Positions 37,975 to 47,719 of a stretch of 64,000 bases of DNA are shown piece by piece. The stretch covers positions 19,731 to 83,730 of the forward strand of contig JAHHGR010000009.1 in NCBI GenBank assembly GCA_019359725.1. The letters are read 5' to 3'. The notes under the pieces were generated by a model. It had not been told where the DNA came from, did not search any database, and saw only the letters and a list, made by a program, of their open reading frames with translations. Source of the DNA: Aphanocapsa lilacina HA4352-LM1 (GTDB lineage: Bacteria; Cyanobacteriota; Cyanobacteriia; Gloeobacterales; Gloeobacteraceae). The position numbers and the translations under genes are program-made. The stretch's first letter is position 1. Each line of letters opens with the position of its first letter.

Positions 37975-38893
37975 ATTCTTGCGAACTGACCTCGCGCTCG
38001 GAGCGCAGTTGCTCAACCAGGGTCTCAAGCTCGCTCGCTTTGACCTGGTAGACCTGGTTGCAGAAGTGGCAGGTGGCCTCAGCCCCGCCGTCTTTTTCGA
38101 TCATATCGAGCAGTTCGGCTTCGCCCATCATTTTGAGTGCCCCCAGAACCCGCTGCGGCGAGCAGTGACAGTGGAAGCGCACCAACTGCACCTCCGGAAA
38201 AATTTCGAGGCTCATATCTCCCAGCAGTTCTTCGAGAATCTGGGGGATGCGCTTGCCCGAACGCACCAAGGGCGTAAAACCTTCTACACTCGCCAGTCGC
38301 CGCTCAAGCGTAGCGGCCAGTTCCTCGTCCTCTTGGCCATCGGCACTGGGCATCACCTGCAACAGCAGCCCGCCGGCCGCGTCCACCCCGTCGGCGCCCA
38401 CGAACACCCCGAGCATCAGGGCCGAGGCCACCTGCTCGGAGGTGACCAGGTAATGGGTGACATCGTCGCCGATTTCGCCCGTTACCAGTTCGGTCGTGCC
38501 CGAAAACGGGTAGCCATAGCCCAGATCTTTGACCACATAGAGAAAACCGTTCGCTCCCACCGCCCGGCCGACGTCGAGCTTGCCCTTGGGGGAAGGGGGC
38601 AGTTCCACCTGGGGGTTTTTGACGTAGCCGCGCACGGTGCCGTCGGCCCCGGCGTCCACCAGAATGCCGCCCAAGGGTCCATCTCCCTGGAGGCGCAGGT
38701 TCACCCGCGCCTCGGTCTGTTTGAGGTTGGAGGCAATCAGCAAACCGGCCGCCATCGTTCGCCCCAAAGCCGCCGTCGCCACATACGAGAGCTTGTGCCG
38801 GCCGCGCGCTTCCTCCGTCAGGCGCGTCGAGAGCACGCCCACGGCCCGGATCCTGCCCTCTGCCGCCGTCGCCCGTACCAGTTGATCCGCCAT
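37973..38893 (-). CDS. hslO: Redox-regulated chaperone Hsp33
   Basis: The 306-residue chaperone is turned on by oxidative unfolding. The C-terminal zinc switch has HCHCSP (Cys-x-Cys) and CHFC (Cys-x2-Cys), as in Hsp33 generally; the N-terminal domain has the GPLGGILVDAGADGTVRGYVKNP-type core. AAAGGAT lies before the ATG. The gene is 53 bases downstream of a LivG-type ATPase in the opposite direction of reading order, with its own short promoter region between (38894-38946). Confidence 0.95.
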   Translation of the reverse strand: MADQLVRATAAEGRIRAVGVLSTRLTEEARGRHKLSYVATAALGRTMAAGLLIASNLKQTEARVNLRLQGDGPLGGILVDAGADGTVRGYVKNPQVELPPSPKGKLDVGRAVGANGFLYVVKDLGYGYPFSGTTELVTGEIGDDVTHYLVTSEQVASALMLGVFVGADGVDAAGGLLLQVMPSADGQEDEELAATLERRLASVEGFTPLVRSGKRIPQILEELLGDMSLEIFPEVQLVRFHCHCSPQRVLGALKMMGEAELLDMIEKDGGAEATCHFCNQVYQVKASELETLVEQLRSEREVSSQE

Positions 38894-38946
38894 GAAAATC
38901 CTTTACGGAAAGTTACACACTTTCTCTATTGTGCCCTGCCGGGGTA

Positions 38947-39708
38947 TCAAACCGTGCCGCCCAGGTAGGCGGCGATCACCTGCGGATCCGAGCGCACCTG
39001 GGCGGGCTTGCCGTCGGCAATTTTCTGGCCGAAGTTCATGACGACGATGCGGTTGGACAGGCTCATCACCAGGTTCATATCGTGTTCGATGAGTACCACC
39101 GTGACACCGCGGCTCTGAATTTTGCGGATAAGGCCTACCAGCGCACCGGTCTCCCGGGGATTCATGCCGGCGGCGGGTTCGTCCAGCAGCACCATTCGCG
39201 GATCGGTGGCCAGGGCGCGGGCTACCTCCAACCGGCGCTGATCGCCGTAGGGCAGGCGATCGGCGCTCTGGGAGGCGCAGGCGGTAAGACCCACGAAAGC
39301 AAGTTCTGCGTAGGCGCGCTCGGCAATTTGCCGCTCTTCTTCGACTCCTGCTTTGCCCGGGAGGAGGGCGGACCAGAAGCCGCCGCGGGTGCGACTGTGG
39401 CGGCCGATCATCACATTTTCGAGCGCCGTCATGCTGCCAAAAAGGCGGATGTTTTGAAATGTGCGCGCCAGACCGACCTCGGCAATCTGGTGGGGCTTGA
39501 GACCGGTGATTGGCCTGCCTGCGAGGCTTGCATTGCCCTCGCTCGCCTGGTAGATGCCCGTGAGCATGTTGAAGAGTGTCGTCTTGCCCGCGCCGTTCGG
39601 TCCGATCACACTCAAAATTTCGGCAGGCTCGACGCTGAAAGAAACGTTGCTAACGGCCACCAAACCGCCGAAGCGCTTGGTGAGGTTCTCGACGACAAGC
39701 AGAGGCAT
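38947..39708 (-). CDS. livG: Branched-chain amino acid-type ABC transporter ATPase (LivG type)
   Basis: The 253-residue ATPase has Walker A GPNGAGKTT, a Q-loop with RTFQNIRLF (LivG type), an SADRLPYGDQRRLEVARAL signature where SYGQ/LPYGDQRR is the LivG form, Walker B MVLLDEPAAGMNP, and the H-loop IEHDM. It would power uptake of branched-chain or other amphipathic amino acids or urea. No LivF, LivH, LivM or binding protein is in the window, so partners must be encoded elsewhere. The region 5' of it (39709-39912) is non-coding and leads into the gene remnants. Confidence 0.9.
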   Translation of the reverse strand: MPLLVVENLTKRFGGLVAVSNVSFSVEPAEILSVIGPNGAGKTTLFNMLTGIYQASEGNASLAGRPITGLKPHQIAEVGLARTFQNIRLFGSMTALENVMIGRHSRTRGGFWSALLPGKAGVEEERQIAERAYAELAFVGLTACASQSADRLPYGDQRRLEVARALATDPRMVLLDEPAAGMNPRETGALVGLIRKIQSRGVTVVLIEHDMNLVMSLSNRIVVMNFGQKIADGKPAQVRSDPQVIAAYLGGTV

Positions 39709-39912
39709 GGAGCGGGTATCAGGTGTCAGAGCGTACTGGCACCCGACACCTTATCACTCCTTAGGGGTACGGCCGAGGTGCGATACTGTTGGCGAAATAT
39801 TTTGCAACGCCGCGCTCCTGCCGAACCGTGCCATGCTTGCTGCGAGGGCGGCCTGGATCGATTGCCGCATCCGTCACGTCGAGCCTGTGATCAGGTATTG
39901 TCGAGGGTAGGA

Positions 39913-40200
39913 TTAAGCGGATGCACTTTCGCTTGGCTTTGCCCAATCGTGGTCGCGCAAATAGGCTTCCAAGTCGGTTGGTTCAGGAAAATCGCGTTTC
40001 AACTTCACCAAATCCGCTCCGTAGCCGACCTTCTCAAACCAGCGATACATCGTGGTCATTGCCTCACCGGCTTGCTGCTCGAACGCTTCAAAAGGAATTT
40101 GTTGGTATGCGACCTGTTTTCCCATAACGCGCCTGAACGCGGCAGCGACTTCCGTCATCGTCAGATCCACGCTTGCCACTTCCTCTGTAAACTGGTTAGC
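39913..40200 (-). pseudogene. C-terminal fragment of an NmrA-like NAD(P)-dependent oxidoreductase
   Basis: From about 40170 to the stop at 39913 the minus strand encodes DLTMTEVAAAFRRVMGK, then YQQIPFEAFEQQAG, MYRWFEKVGYGAD and LRDHDWAKP, the typical ending of NmrA/atypical short-chain dehydrogenase proteins. The NAD-binding Rossmann part is missing. Upstream the frame continues without similarity and crosses a GGTTAGCTAACC palindrome (40194-40205) close to the break. Confidence 0.6.
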
Positions 40201-40307
40201 TAACCAAGGTTGCGAGTTTGCATGACGGTCGTGAAGCAGGTGATGTGCTGCGCTCACGGTGACTCTCTGCTGTCGTTGTACCAAAAATCTCAGCCTCAAC
40301 CGTCGCA

Positions 40308-40385
40308 CTAAGGTTCGATGTTGAGGTTGAGGTGAAACGCATTGGCCGGGTCGAACCGGCCTCTGATCTCCCCCTGGGTGCCCAT
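40308..40385 (-). pseudogene. C-terminal tip of an FAD-linked (berberine-bridge-type) oxidase
   Basis: The minus-strand frame reads Gly-Arg-Phe-Asp-Pro, then Asn-Ala-Phe-His-Leu-Asn-Leu-Asn-Ile-x-Pro and stop, the ending of many FAD-linked oxidases (YDPxNxFRLNxNI). About 25 codons survive. The 5' part has been lost next to the transposase remnant. I first took this stretch for a tRNA T-arm because of its GGTTCGA-like sequence. Confidence 0.5.
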
Positions 40386-40436
40386 ATAGAAAGAGATGAC
40401 TCCTGAAACTAATCACTCACTCCAGGAGTCCGAACG

Positions 40437-40622
40437 ATGCCTATGCCTTCTTCAGATTCTCCGACCGCCAACGGTTTTGGCAAGCCCAGCACGGAAGTCC
40501 GACCCAAACCCGAACGCCGTCACTTCAGCGCCGAGTACAAGCTCAAGATTCTCGAAGAAACCGACAAAGCCACAGAACCCGGACCGATCGGCTCCATCCT
40601 CCGGCGCGGCGGCGATGACTAG
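40437..40622 (+). pseudogene. N-terminal fragment of an IS3-type OrfA transposase
   Basis: The 61-residue frame contains RRHFSAEYKLKILEE and EPGPIGSILRR, the helix-turn-helix start of IS3-family OrfA proteins. It ends early with GGDD and stop where OrfA would continue with a second helix and a leucine zipper. CCAGGAG lies before the ATG. The DDE-carrying OrfB is absent, so it is an inert remnant. Upstream, ACTCCTG and CAGGAGT (40398-40430) form an inverted repeat around the ribosome binding site. Confidence 0.6.
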
Positions 40623-40672
40623 TCGAACGGTGGCGCAGCGGGTAAGGCACTTTGTTCTCAAAACCCTTCGGC

Positions 40673-41617
40673 TCAAGCCATCTCCAGTTCGCCCACCACC
40701 TCGAGGCGCTGGTGTTCGCCCAGCACGGCGAAGCGGTCGCCCAGGGCGTCGGCTACCGCCGGATCGATCCAGCCCAACTGGCGCAACAGATGAATGACCA
40801 CCGGGTATTTGGCACGATCGGAGCCGTCGTAGACCTTGATGGCCAGTCCCATGCCCTGGCCCATGCGGCCGATGCACTGCACCCCCTCAGCACCGGCTTT
40901 GCTGACCAGCTCGCCGCCGCTCAACTGCATCAAGACCGTGTCGAAGCGGCCCTCGCCCGCCACCATCGCCGGCTCGCGGATCATCGCGCGCGCCAGGCAT
41001 TCGAGTTCTGCCGATTCGCCCGAGGACAGTTGGGCGTAAAGCCAGGCCATCTGGGCCAGGGAGAACTGGTAGGTGGGCACACCGCAGTCGTCGCGCGCCT
41101 GGACCAGTTCGTCGAGCGGCATCGCGAGCAATTCGCACAGGGTCTTGGCGATGAGCAACTGCACCGGGTGACGCCTATCCGCGTAGCGCTCGGTGGTCCA
41201 GGCGCGCCGCAGGCAAACGGCCAGCATGCCGGCGTGCTTGCCCGAACAGTTGTACTCAAGCGGGCTGGTGCGGCCCGGGGGCACCGGGCAGACAAGTAGC
41301 GCAGGGTCGAGTCCCATGCGCCACAGCACGTTGAAGGCGCGCCGGGCGTGGACGAGTTCGCCGCTGTGGGAGGAGCACAGCAGCGCCAAGTCGGCGTCGT
41401 CCATGGCGAAGGCCTGGTGGGCGCCGCTGCGCAGGACGGGTAGAGCCTGAAAGGGTTTGAGCGCCGAGCGGATGAAGGTGGTGGGCAGCTGGGCGTTGCC
41501 GCCGTGGGCGAGGGTGCGGCCGCGGTGATCGGCGACGACCGCTTCGCAGTAGTGGACGGATTCGATGAGGCCTTCGCGCAGCAGGCGCACCTCGATGCTG
41601 GGAATGTACAAGTTCAA
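40673..41617 (-). CDS. Asparaginase of the thermolabile/AnsA-type II family (PF06089-like)
   Basis: The roughly 314-residue protein matches the Rhizobium-type L-asparaginase II family: VRLLREGLIESVHYCEAVV at the start, LCSSHSGELVH, NCSGKHAGMLA (with the family's conserved Ser-Gly-Lys-His) and GEGRFDT. It hydrolyses asparagine to aspartate and ammonia and is unrelated to the classical bacterial asparaginase or to the Ntn-type enzyme at 59908. The longer frame to 41764 has a non-conserved N-terminus; a TTG at 41617 is the better start. It borders the remnant region on its 3' side. Confidence 0.82.
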   Translation of the reverse strand: MNLYIPSIEVRLLREGLIESVHYCEAVVADHRGRTLAHGGNAQLPTTFIRSALKPFQALPVLRSGAHQAFAMDDADLALLCSSHSGELVHARRAFNVLWRMGLDPALLVCPVPPGRTSPLEYNCSGKHAGMLAVCLRRAWTTERYADRRHPVQLLIAKTLCELLAMPLDELVQARDDCGVPTYQFSLAQMAWLYAQLSSGESAELECLARAMIREPAMVAGEGRFDTVLMQLSGGELVSKAGAEGVQCIGRMGQGMGLAIKVYDGSDRAKYPVVIHLLRQLGWIDPAVADALGDRFAVLGEHQRLEVVGELEMA

Positions 41618-41725
41618 CGTTCTCGCTCGGCTTGTCCAGTTTAGCGCGGCGCCAGCGGCGACCGACAGGCGGCTACAATATGCACCAGTAGCGGCGTCGG
41701 ACCTGCCGAGGCATCGGAAATACAC

Positions 41726-42877
41726 GTGTCGAAGAAGCGGTTGTTGTGCTTGAGCAACGGTCACGGTGAAGATCTGATCGCCACCCGGATCGCCGAGGCT
41801 CTACTCGTCTACGACGTCGAGGTGCTCGCCCTGCCCATCGTCGGCGAAGGGCAGGCCTACCGCGCTCTAGATATCGAGATTGTCGGTCCGACGCGCACGA
41901 TGCCCTCGGGGGGGTTCATCTACATGGATGTGCGCGAGTTCTGGAAGGATCTGCGCGGCGGTCTCGGCAGGCTCACCCTCGAACAGTGGCGGACGTTGCG
42001 CAGACTGGCCCCCGGCTGCGATCTGGTCCTGGCGGTGGGCGACATCGTCGTCCTGGCCCTGGCCTATCTCACGGGAGCGCCCTACGCCTTCGTGGGCACC
42101 GCCAAGTCCGACTACTACCTGCTGGGGTGGCCGAGCGACTACACGCCGCTGGAGCGCTGGCTGATGACCCGACGCACCTGTCTGGCCTCCTACGTGCGCG
42201 ACCGGCTCACCGCTGAGAACCTCGCCCGCTGGGTGCCGCGGGCGACCTATCTGGGCAATCCGATGATGGACCGGCTGGAGCCGACTACCACCCTGGCGGT
42301 ACCCGAAGGAGCACTTGTGGTACTGCTGTTGCCGGGATCGCGCCCGCCGGAGGCCTATCGCAACCTGGCGCGCATGCTCGAAGTGGTCGAACGGCTGGGG
42401 GAGAGGCTGGATCGACCCATGCATGTGCTGTGCGCCCGGGCTGGCAGCCTGGAGGATGCGGGCATCGGCGTCCATCTGCCGGCGGGCTGGCAGATGGAAG
42501 GAGCGTTGTTGCGCCGGGCGGATCTGGCGGTGCACCTGGAGCGCGGGCGCTTCGCCGAGTGCCTGCACCGCGCCCATCTGGCCGTCGCCATGGCCGGGAC
42601 AGCCACCGAGCAGTGCGTGGGGCTCGGCAAACCTGTCTTCACGATGCCCGGCGAGGGGCCGCAGTTTACCTATCGCTTTGCCGAGGCGCAAACGCGGCTT
42701 CTGGGCGAATCGGTACAGCTGGTGAGCGGTGGCCCCGAGCCGCTCGCCCGGCGCATCGGGCAGGTCATGGGCGACGCCAGGCTGTGCGAGCGCATCCGCC
42801 GCAACGGCATCGAGCGCATGGGCACTCCCGGAGCGGCGGATCGAATCGCCGAACACCTGATTAAACGCATCGGCTGA
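41726..42877 (+). CDS. Lipid-A-disaccharide synthase-related glycosyltransferase
   Basis: The 383-residue product is a GT-B-type protein like LpxB but with its own cyanobacterial features. It begins LCLSNGHGEDLIA with a His-Gly-Glu motif and has a VGTAKSDYYLLG loop, a LLLPGSRPPEA nucleotide-site motif and a GTATEQCVGLGKP donor-binding segment near the C-terminus. True LpxB makes lipid A disaccharide. Cyanobacteria often lack that pathway step, so the substrate may differ. It starts at a GTG (41726), divergent from the asparaginase gene, and the big TamB gene follows, suggesting an envelope-lipid or outer-membrane role. Confidence 0.8.
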   Translation: MSKKRLLCLSNGHGEDLIATRIAEALLVYDVEVLALPIVGEGQAYRALDIEIVGPTRTMPSGGFIYMDVREFWKDLRGGLGRLTLEQWRTLRRLAPGCDLVLAVGDIVVLALAYLTGAPYAFVGTAKSDYYLLGWPSDYTPLERWLMTRRTCLASYVRDRLTAENLARWVPRATYLGNPMMDRLEPTTTLAVPEGALVVLLLPGSRPPEAYRNLARMLEVVERLGERLDRPMHVLCARAGSLEDAGIGVHLPAGWQMEGALLRRADLAVHLERGRFAECLHRAHLAVAMAGTATEQCVGLGKPVFTMPGEGPQFTYRFAEAQTRLLGESVQLVSGGPEPLARRIGQVMGDARLCERIRRNGIERMGTPGAADRIAEHLIKRIG

Positions 42878-42959
42878 GACCGCGGTTCCCTCCGAATGGA
42901 GGTGAACAATTGCGGCCCTTCCCTTAGACTGAAGCTTAACTTTTCTTTGGGTTGGGCTG

Positions 42960-45900
42960 GTGAAATTCCGGCGGCTGTTGTTCGTGGGCAGTGCTCTGCT
43001 GCTGCTTGTGGTCGTCTTGGGGTGGCTGGGAACCCTCTGGCTGGGGCCCGCGGCCCTTGCCCAGGCGGAAGTACAGCTCAGCCGCACCCTGCAGACTCCG
43101 GTGCGCCTGGGTCGATTGCAGACGCTTTTGCCCTGGCGGATCGCCGTGGGTCCGGTGAGCGTCGCCTCATCCAAGCAGCCGGACTTGCTCGAAGCGCCGA
43201 GCGCCAGCGTCGGGTTCAATTTATTGCGCTTTGCCTTCGGCCAGGGTCTCGATGCGCGCATCCGCTTCGAGAAGCCGGTGCTGCGGCTCAGGCGCGACGC
43301 GCAGGGCCGCTTCAACCTGCCCCCCTTTGCCGCAAGCGAGAACCAGAGCGGCGGCACCATCGACAAGCTGCTGAGCCGGGTGGAAATCGACGATGCGACG
43401 TTCGTCTACGACGACCGGGTGCTGGGGGGCAAGAGCCTCACGCTCACAGGCATCGACGTGCTGGCCGATATTGGCCCCACAGGAGCCGCCTACACGCTCA
43501 ATGCGCCCTTTGGGCGCGGCGAGGTGCAAGCCGAGGGCAATAGCGATCTCGACGACTTCGACACCACGATCGACGCCCGGCTGCGCAATATCCCGGTGGC
43601 GACGGCGGCGGTGCCGCTCAACCTGGGCGATCTGTCGGTGCGCCGGGGAACCGCCGAAGGGTCGGTGCAACTGCAGCTCAAAAACGGAGTCTTCGCCGCG
43701 AGCGGACCGCTCAGGCTCACCGGAGGCGAACTGCTGTTGAGGCCCTATCGCGCGCCCCTCACCAACCTCGATGTCGCAGCAAAGCTCGCCTGGCCGAAGC
43801 TCAACCTGGAGCGCATCGAGGGGCGGCTCGCCGGATCGCGCGTGAGCGGCACCGGGGCGTTCAACCTCCCCGAAGAGCTGGGCCTCGATCTCATTGTCGC
43901 CGGTCCGCTGGAGCAACTGGTGCCGGCCTTGACCTCACCGCCGGTGCCAGTGCGCGGAGTGACGCGCACCGCGCTGCAGGCGCGCATTCCGCTGGCAAGA
44001 CCCGACAGGCTCACAGCCACCGCCCGGGTGCGCGCCCAGACCCCTGTGCAGGTCGATCGATTGTTGGTGAATAACTTACAGACCGAGCAGCGTCTCGCGA
44101 ATTTGCGGCTGAGTGGCCCCTTTCGCTTCGAGATCGCCCGTGGGCAGGTGACGGGCCGCACGGATCTGAACTTTGCTCCCGGGGTGCAGGCGCAGGTCAA
44201 TATCGCGGCCGATGGCCAAGCGGTGGTGCCGGAGGAGATTCTGGCGCGCTACGACGCCCAGCTGCCGGTGGAGCGGGTGGGCCGTCTCGATTTTCAGGCG
44301 CGCATCGCCGGGCCTGCCAACCGGCTGCTGGCGCGGGCCGACTTTAACCAGCGCGACGGCCGACTGCAGGGAAAAGCCTTTTCGAGCACCGGCACCGTCG
44401 TACTCGCAGGCAGCGAACTGTTTGTCGAAAATACCCGCGTACAACTGGACGGCACCGCGGCGCAGCTGCTGGCAAGCGGTCAGGCGAACCTGGTCGGCCG
44501 GCGCCTGTTCGGTGCGCAGCTGAGCGTCGCCGCAGTGCCGCTGTCGCTGGTGAGCCCGGCTCTGGGCGGTACGGCCGAGGGCCAAGTTGCAGTGAACGGC
44601 AGTTTGCAGTCGCTCGCATCGCTAGAGGGAACTGGTACCTTCACCGTCCCCCGGCCGCTCGTCAATAACCGGCTGCTGCCGCCCGTCGCAACCGCCTTTC
44701 GCCTGCGCGAGCAACTCGTGCGGCTCGACCGCTTCACCTTCAACGGCCTGACGGTCGACGGTACGCTGCAGCCCAATCTGAGCGGCGCTCCCGGCCCGCT
44801 TTTGCGCTCTGCCAATCTGCGCATTGCCCTCGATCGATTCGATTTGACGGCCCTGCCGCTGCCGGTGCGCGTCGACGGGCAGCTTTACGGGACGGGCAGC
44901 TTTACCGGCAATTTGGAGCAGCCGGACCTGACCCTCGACTTGCGCGTGCGCGGTGCCGGGGTGGGCCGCTACCGCGCCCCGGTGCTGAGCGGCCCGGTGC
45001 GCTGGCGGGGCGATACCCTGTCTGCGCGCCTGACGGGCGACAACCAGCGCGTCTTCGCCGAGGCGCGCTTGGAGCCGCAGGGGGTGCGCCTGATCGCTTT
45101 CGACGTGCTGAGCGACCGCACGCGCCTCGCCGCAAGCCGCGGCTACTTCGACTTCGAGCAGGGGCTGACCACACTGGCCGCCCAGGTCAAAAACTTTGAT
45201 CTAGAAAGGTTGCAGCTCGACCCGGTAGGACCGCTGCGCACCGTCGAAGGCAGCCTCGACGCCGAGGTTGACCTCGCGCGCACCGCCCGCGGCTACGAAG
45301 GCCGCGTCGATGCCACCCTCAGCGGGGGCCGCCTCAACGCATTTACCCTCGGCTCCACCCGACTGCGGGCGAGCCTGGCCAATAACCGCCTCACAGTCGA
45401 GCCGACGCTCATCACCCTCGGCAACAGCCGCTACACCCTGGGCGGCCAGGCGGGTCTGGGTGCGGACGACCCGATTGCCTTCGAGCTGCGCGTCGAGCGG
45501 GGCCGCCTGGAGCAGGCGGTGCAGCTTCTGGGACTTTATTCGCTCACCACCCTGTTTTCCGACCAGAGCGACCCTGTCTGCTGTGCGGTGGATCTGGGCC
45601 CCCTTGCCCTCGGGGGGACGGCCCTGCCGCTGCAGCAGTTGCTTGCCGTTTACCAGCGCGCTTCGGAGGTGACCCTGGCGCGCATCGACACCACCGCCCG
45701 TGCCTTTATCCCCGACGATCTGCGGCGGTTGCGCGGGCGCTACGACCTGAGCGCCCGATTGGGCGGCAGCCGCAACGCCCCGGTGGTGGGCTTTGTGCTG
45801 GCCGGGCGCAACTGGCAGTGGGATCAGTACCGTCTCGACACGGTCGAGGCTGCGGGCGATTACCGCGACGGCAACCTAGAGCTCACCCAGGCCCAGGCCC

Positions 45901-47630
45901 GCTACGCCGAGCGCAGCGGCAGCCTCTCGGGGCGCCTGTCGCTGGCGGGCGAGCAGAACGCGCGGCTGGTCATCGACCGTTTGCCGCTCGAACTGGTCGA
46001 ACCGCTGCTGCCCACGGGCACCCAGATCGAAGGCGACATCAATACCGAGGCGGTCCTCACAGGTACCCTCGCATCGCCGGCCTTTCAAGCGAATGTCGCG
46101 GCGGCGGCGCTGGAGTTCAATGGCCGCCAGGTAGATCCGGTGCGCACGGAGCTGACCCTGCGCTCCGGGCGGCTGTCCCTGGCCAACACCGCGATCGGCG
46201 TCGGCAGACGTGGTGTCCAGTTGGTCGGCAGTCTGCCCATCCCGTTTCTCAACCCCGACAACGACCAGATCGATATCCGGGCGCAACTGACGGGTGAGAA
46301 CCTGCCGCTACTGAACATCTTGAGCGATCAACTTGTCTGGCAGAGCGCCGAAGGGGAAGCGACCCTCGCCGTGCAGGGCACCTACGGAGCGCCGCTCATC
46401 GACGGCAACGTCGAATTGCGCAACACCCAGGTGCAGATTCCCCGGCTGCAGACGACCCTCGCCATCGACCAGTTCGCGGCGCGCTTCAACCGGCGGCGGC
46501 TGTTGGTCGACCGGCTCGCGGCCAATTTGGGCGGTGCGCCCGTGACGGGTGAAGGGAAACTGGCGCTGTTGCCGAACAACGGGGCGGGTGGGGACTTGGC
46601 TCTGTTTATCGACGGCAATATCAACCTACCGGGGCTCTACAGAGGTGGCATCGACGGCCAACTGAGCGTGGGCGGGGCGCTGCTTGGACCGCGCATCGGC
46701 GGCAACCTGACGGTGAGCCCGGGGGATCTGCTGCTGTCGCTGCAGGATATTCAAAATCTCTCCGGCGCAGGATTGCGCACGGCGAACAGCAACGGCGCTC
46801 CGGCGCTGCCGGTCGAATTCGACGAGTTGCGCATCCGGGTAGGCCCGCAGTTTCGCGTCAACATTACGGCCCTGAGCGCCCGGCTCGATGGGTTATTGGC
46901 CTTGAGCGGCCCGCTGGGCAAACTGGCCGTCGAAGGCTATATCAATGTCCCGCAGGGTTCGGTCACCATCGGGGTGGCCCGCTTCCGCCTCGACAGCAGC
47001 CGTCGCAACGCCCTCTACTTTGGCGGCAGCCTCGATCCGGCCCTGGACCTGGTGGCCGAAGCGCGCGTCAGCGAATCTTTCACCAGCGGGGTGGCACGCC
47101 TCGACAGCGGCGGGCTCATCAACCCCAGTCTTCCGTCCGACCAGGCCAACCTCGGCCGCGCCTCGAAGATCGACGTCGAAGCGACCGTCACCGGCACCGC
47201 CTCCAAGCCGGACGTCGAACTGACTTCCAGCCCCTACCGCGACGAGACCGAGATCATCGCGCTGATTGGCGGCGGCGGCAATGCCGGTTCGCTTCTGACC
47301 GGGCTGATTCCGGCGGTGGGCACGACGCTCATCCGGCCGGTCGAGCAGGAACTCGCTTCGCTACTGGGTCTAGACGAACTGCGCGTCGAATTTGCCAGCC
47401 GGGTAGCGAACGCCAGTCCCGAAAACATCGCCATCGGCATCGGTGTCGAGGCCATCAAAGACCTCACCCCGGCGGTGTCGGTCTCGCTCTTTAAAAACAT
47501 CACCGACAACATCCAGCCGGTGATCTTCGGCCTGCGCTACCGCATCAACGACAACATCGTCACCCGCGTCAGCGGCAACGAGACCCTCGATGATGTCAGC
47601 CTCTCGGTGCAGTTCGAATCGCGTTTCTAG
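42960..47630 (+). CDS. tamB: TamB-like translocation and assembly module protein
   Basis: The 1556-residue protein has an N-terminal signal anchor (about 1-28), an extremely long repetitive beta region with short alternating hydrophobic strands, and a C-terminal TamB (DUF490) domain with PQGSVTIGVARFRLD, then TSSPYRDETEIIALI and a terminal beta-barrel-like motif (ISLFKNITDN-like, ending VSLSVQFESRF). Such proteins form long hydrophobic grooves that span the periplasm and move lipids or help assemble outer-membrane proteins. It starts at GTG 42960 after an 82-base gap. Its place after the LpxB-related gene fits an envelope cluster. Confidence 0.93.
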   Translation: MKFRRLLFVGSALLLLVVVLGWLGTLWLGPAALAQAEVQLSRTLQTPVRLGRLQTLLPWRIAVGPVSVASSKQPDLLEAPSASVGFNLLRFAFGQGLDARIRFEKPVLRLRRDAQGRFNLPPFAASENQSGGTIDKLLSRVEIDDATFVYDDRVLGGKSLTLTGIDVLADIGPTGAAYTLNAPFGRGEVQAEGNSDLDDFDTTIDARLRNIPVATAAVPLNLGDLSVRRGTAEGSVQLQLKNGVFAASGPLRLTGGELLLRPYRAPLTNLDVAAKLAWPKLNLERIEGRLAGSRVSGTGAFNLPEELGLDLIVAGPLEQLVPALTSPPVPVRGVTRTALQARIPLARPDRLTATARVRAQTPVQVDRLLVNNLQTEQRLANLRLSGPFRFEIARGQVTGRTDLNFAPGVQAQVNIAADGQAVVPEEILARYDAQLPVERVGRLDFQARIAGPANRLLARADFNQRDGRLQGKAFSSTGTVVLAGSELFVENTRVQLDGTAAQLLASGQANLVGRRLFGAQLSVAAVPLSLVSPALGGTAEGQVAVNGSLQSLASLEGTGTFTVPRPLVNNRLLPPVATAFRLREQLVRLDRFTFNGLTVDGTLQPNLSGAPGPLLRSANLRIALDRFDLTALPLPVRVDGQLYGTGSFTGNLEQPDLTLDLRVRGAGVGRYRAPVLSGPVRWRGDTLSARLTGDNQRVFAEARLEPQGVRLIAFDVLSDRTRLAASRGYFDFEQGLTTLAAQVKNFDLERLQLDPVGPLRTVEGSLDAEVDLARTARGYEGRVDATLSGGRLNAFTLGSTRLRASLANNRLTVEPTLITLGNSRYTLGGQAGLGADDPIAFELRVERGRLEQAVQLLGLYSLTTLFSDQSDPVCCAVDLGPLALGGTALPLQQLLAVYQRASEVTLARIDTTARAFIPDDLRRLRGRYDLSARLGGSRNAPVVGFVLAGRNWQWDQYRLDTVEAAGDYRDGNLELTQAQARYAERSGSLSGRLSLAGEQNARLVIDRLPLELVEPLLPTGTQIEGDINTEAVLTGTLASPAFQANVAAAALEFNGRQVDPVRTELTLRSGRLSLANTAIGVGRRGVQLVGSLPIPFLNPDNDQIDIRAQLTGENLPLLNILSDQLVWQSAEGEATLAVQGTYGAPLIDGNVELRNTQVQIPRLQTTLAIDQFAARFNRRRLLVDRLAANLGGAPVTGEGKLALLPNNGAGGDLALFIDGNINLPGLYRGGIDGQLSVGGALLGPRIGGNLTVSPGDLLLSLQDIQNLSGAGLRTANSNGAPALPVEFDELRIRVGPQFRVNITALSARLDGLLALSGPLGKLAVEGYINVPQGSVTIGVARFRLDSSRRNALYFGGSLDPALDLVAEARVSESFTSGVARLDSGGLINPSLPSDQANLGRASKIDVEATVTGTASKPDVELTSSPYRDETEIIALIGGGGNAGSLLTGLIPAVGTTLIRPVEQELASLLGLDELRVEFASRVANASPENIAIGIGVEAIKDLTPAVSVSLFKNITDNIQPVIFGLRYRINDNIVTRVSGNETLDDVSLSVQFESRF

Positions 47631-47719
47631 CATGTGCGGCACCCGTACGGCACCTACATCGCCGGGCGTTGGAGATGGCAGTTTTGTTATGCTTTACTGG
47701 CAAACGCGGGAGAGCAGCG

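Noticed and set aside
40350..40400. tRNA-like T-arm sequence (GGTCGAACC)
   Set aside because: No acceptor stem or anticodon arm can be drawn; the stretch reads instead as the tail of an FAD-linked oxidase on the minus strand.
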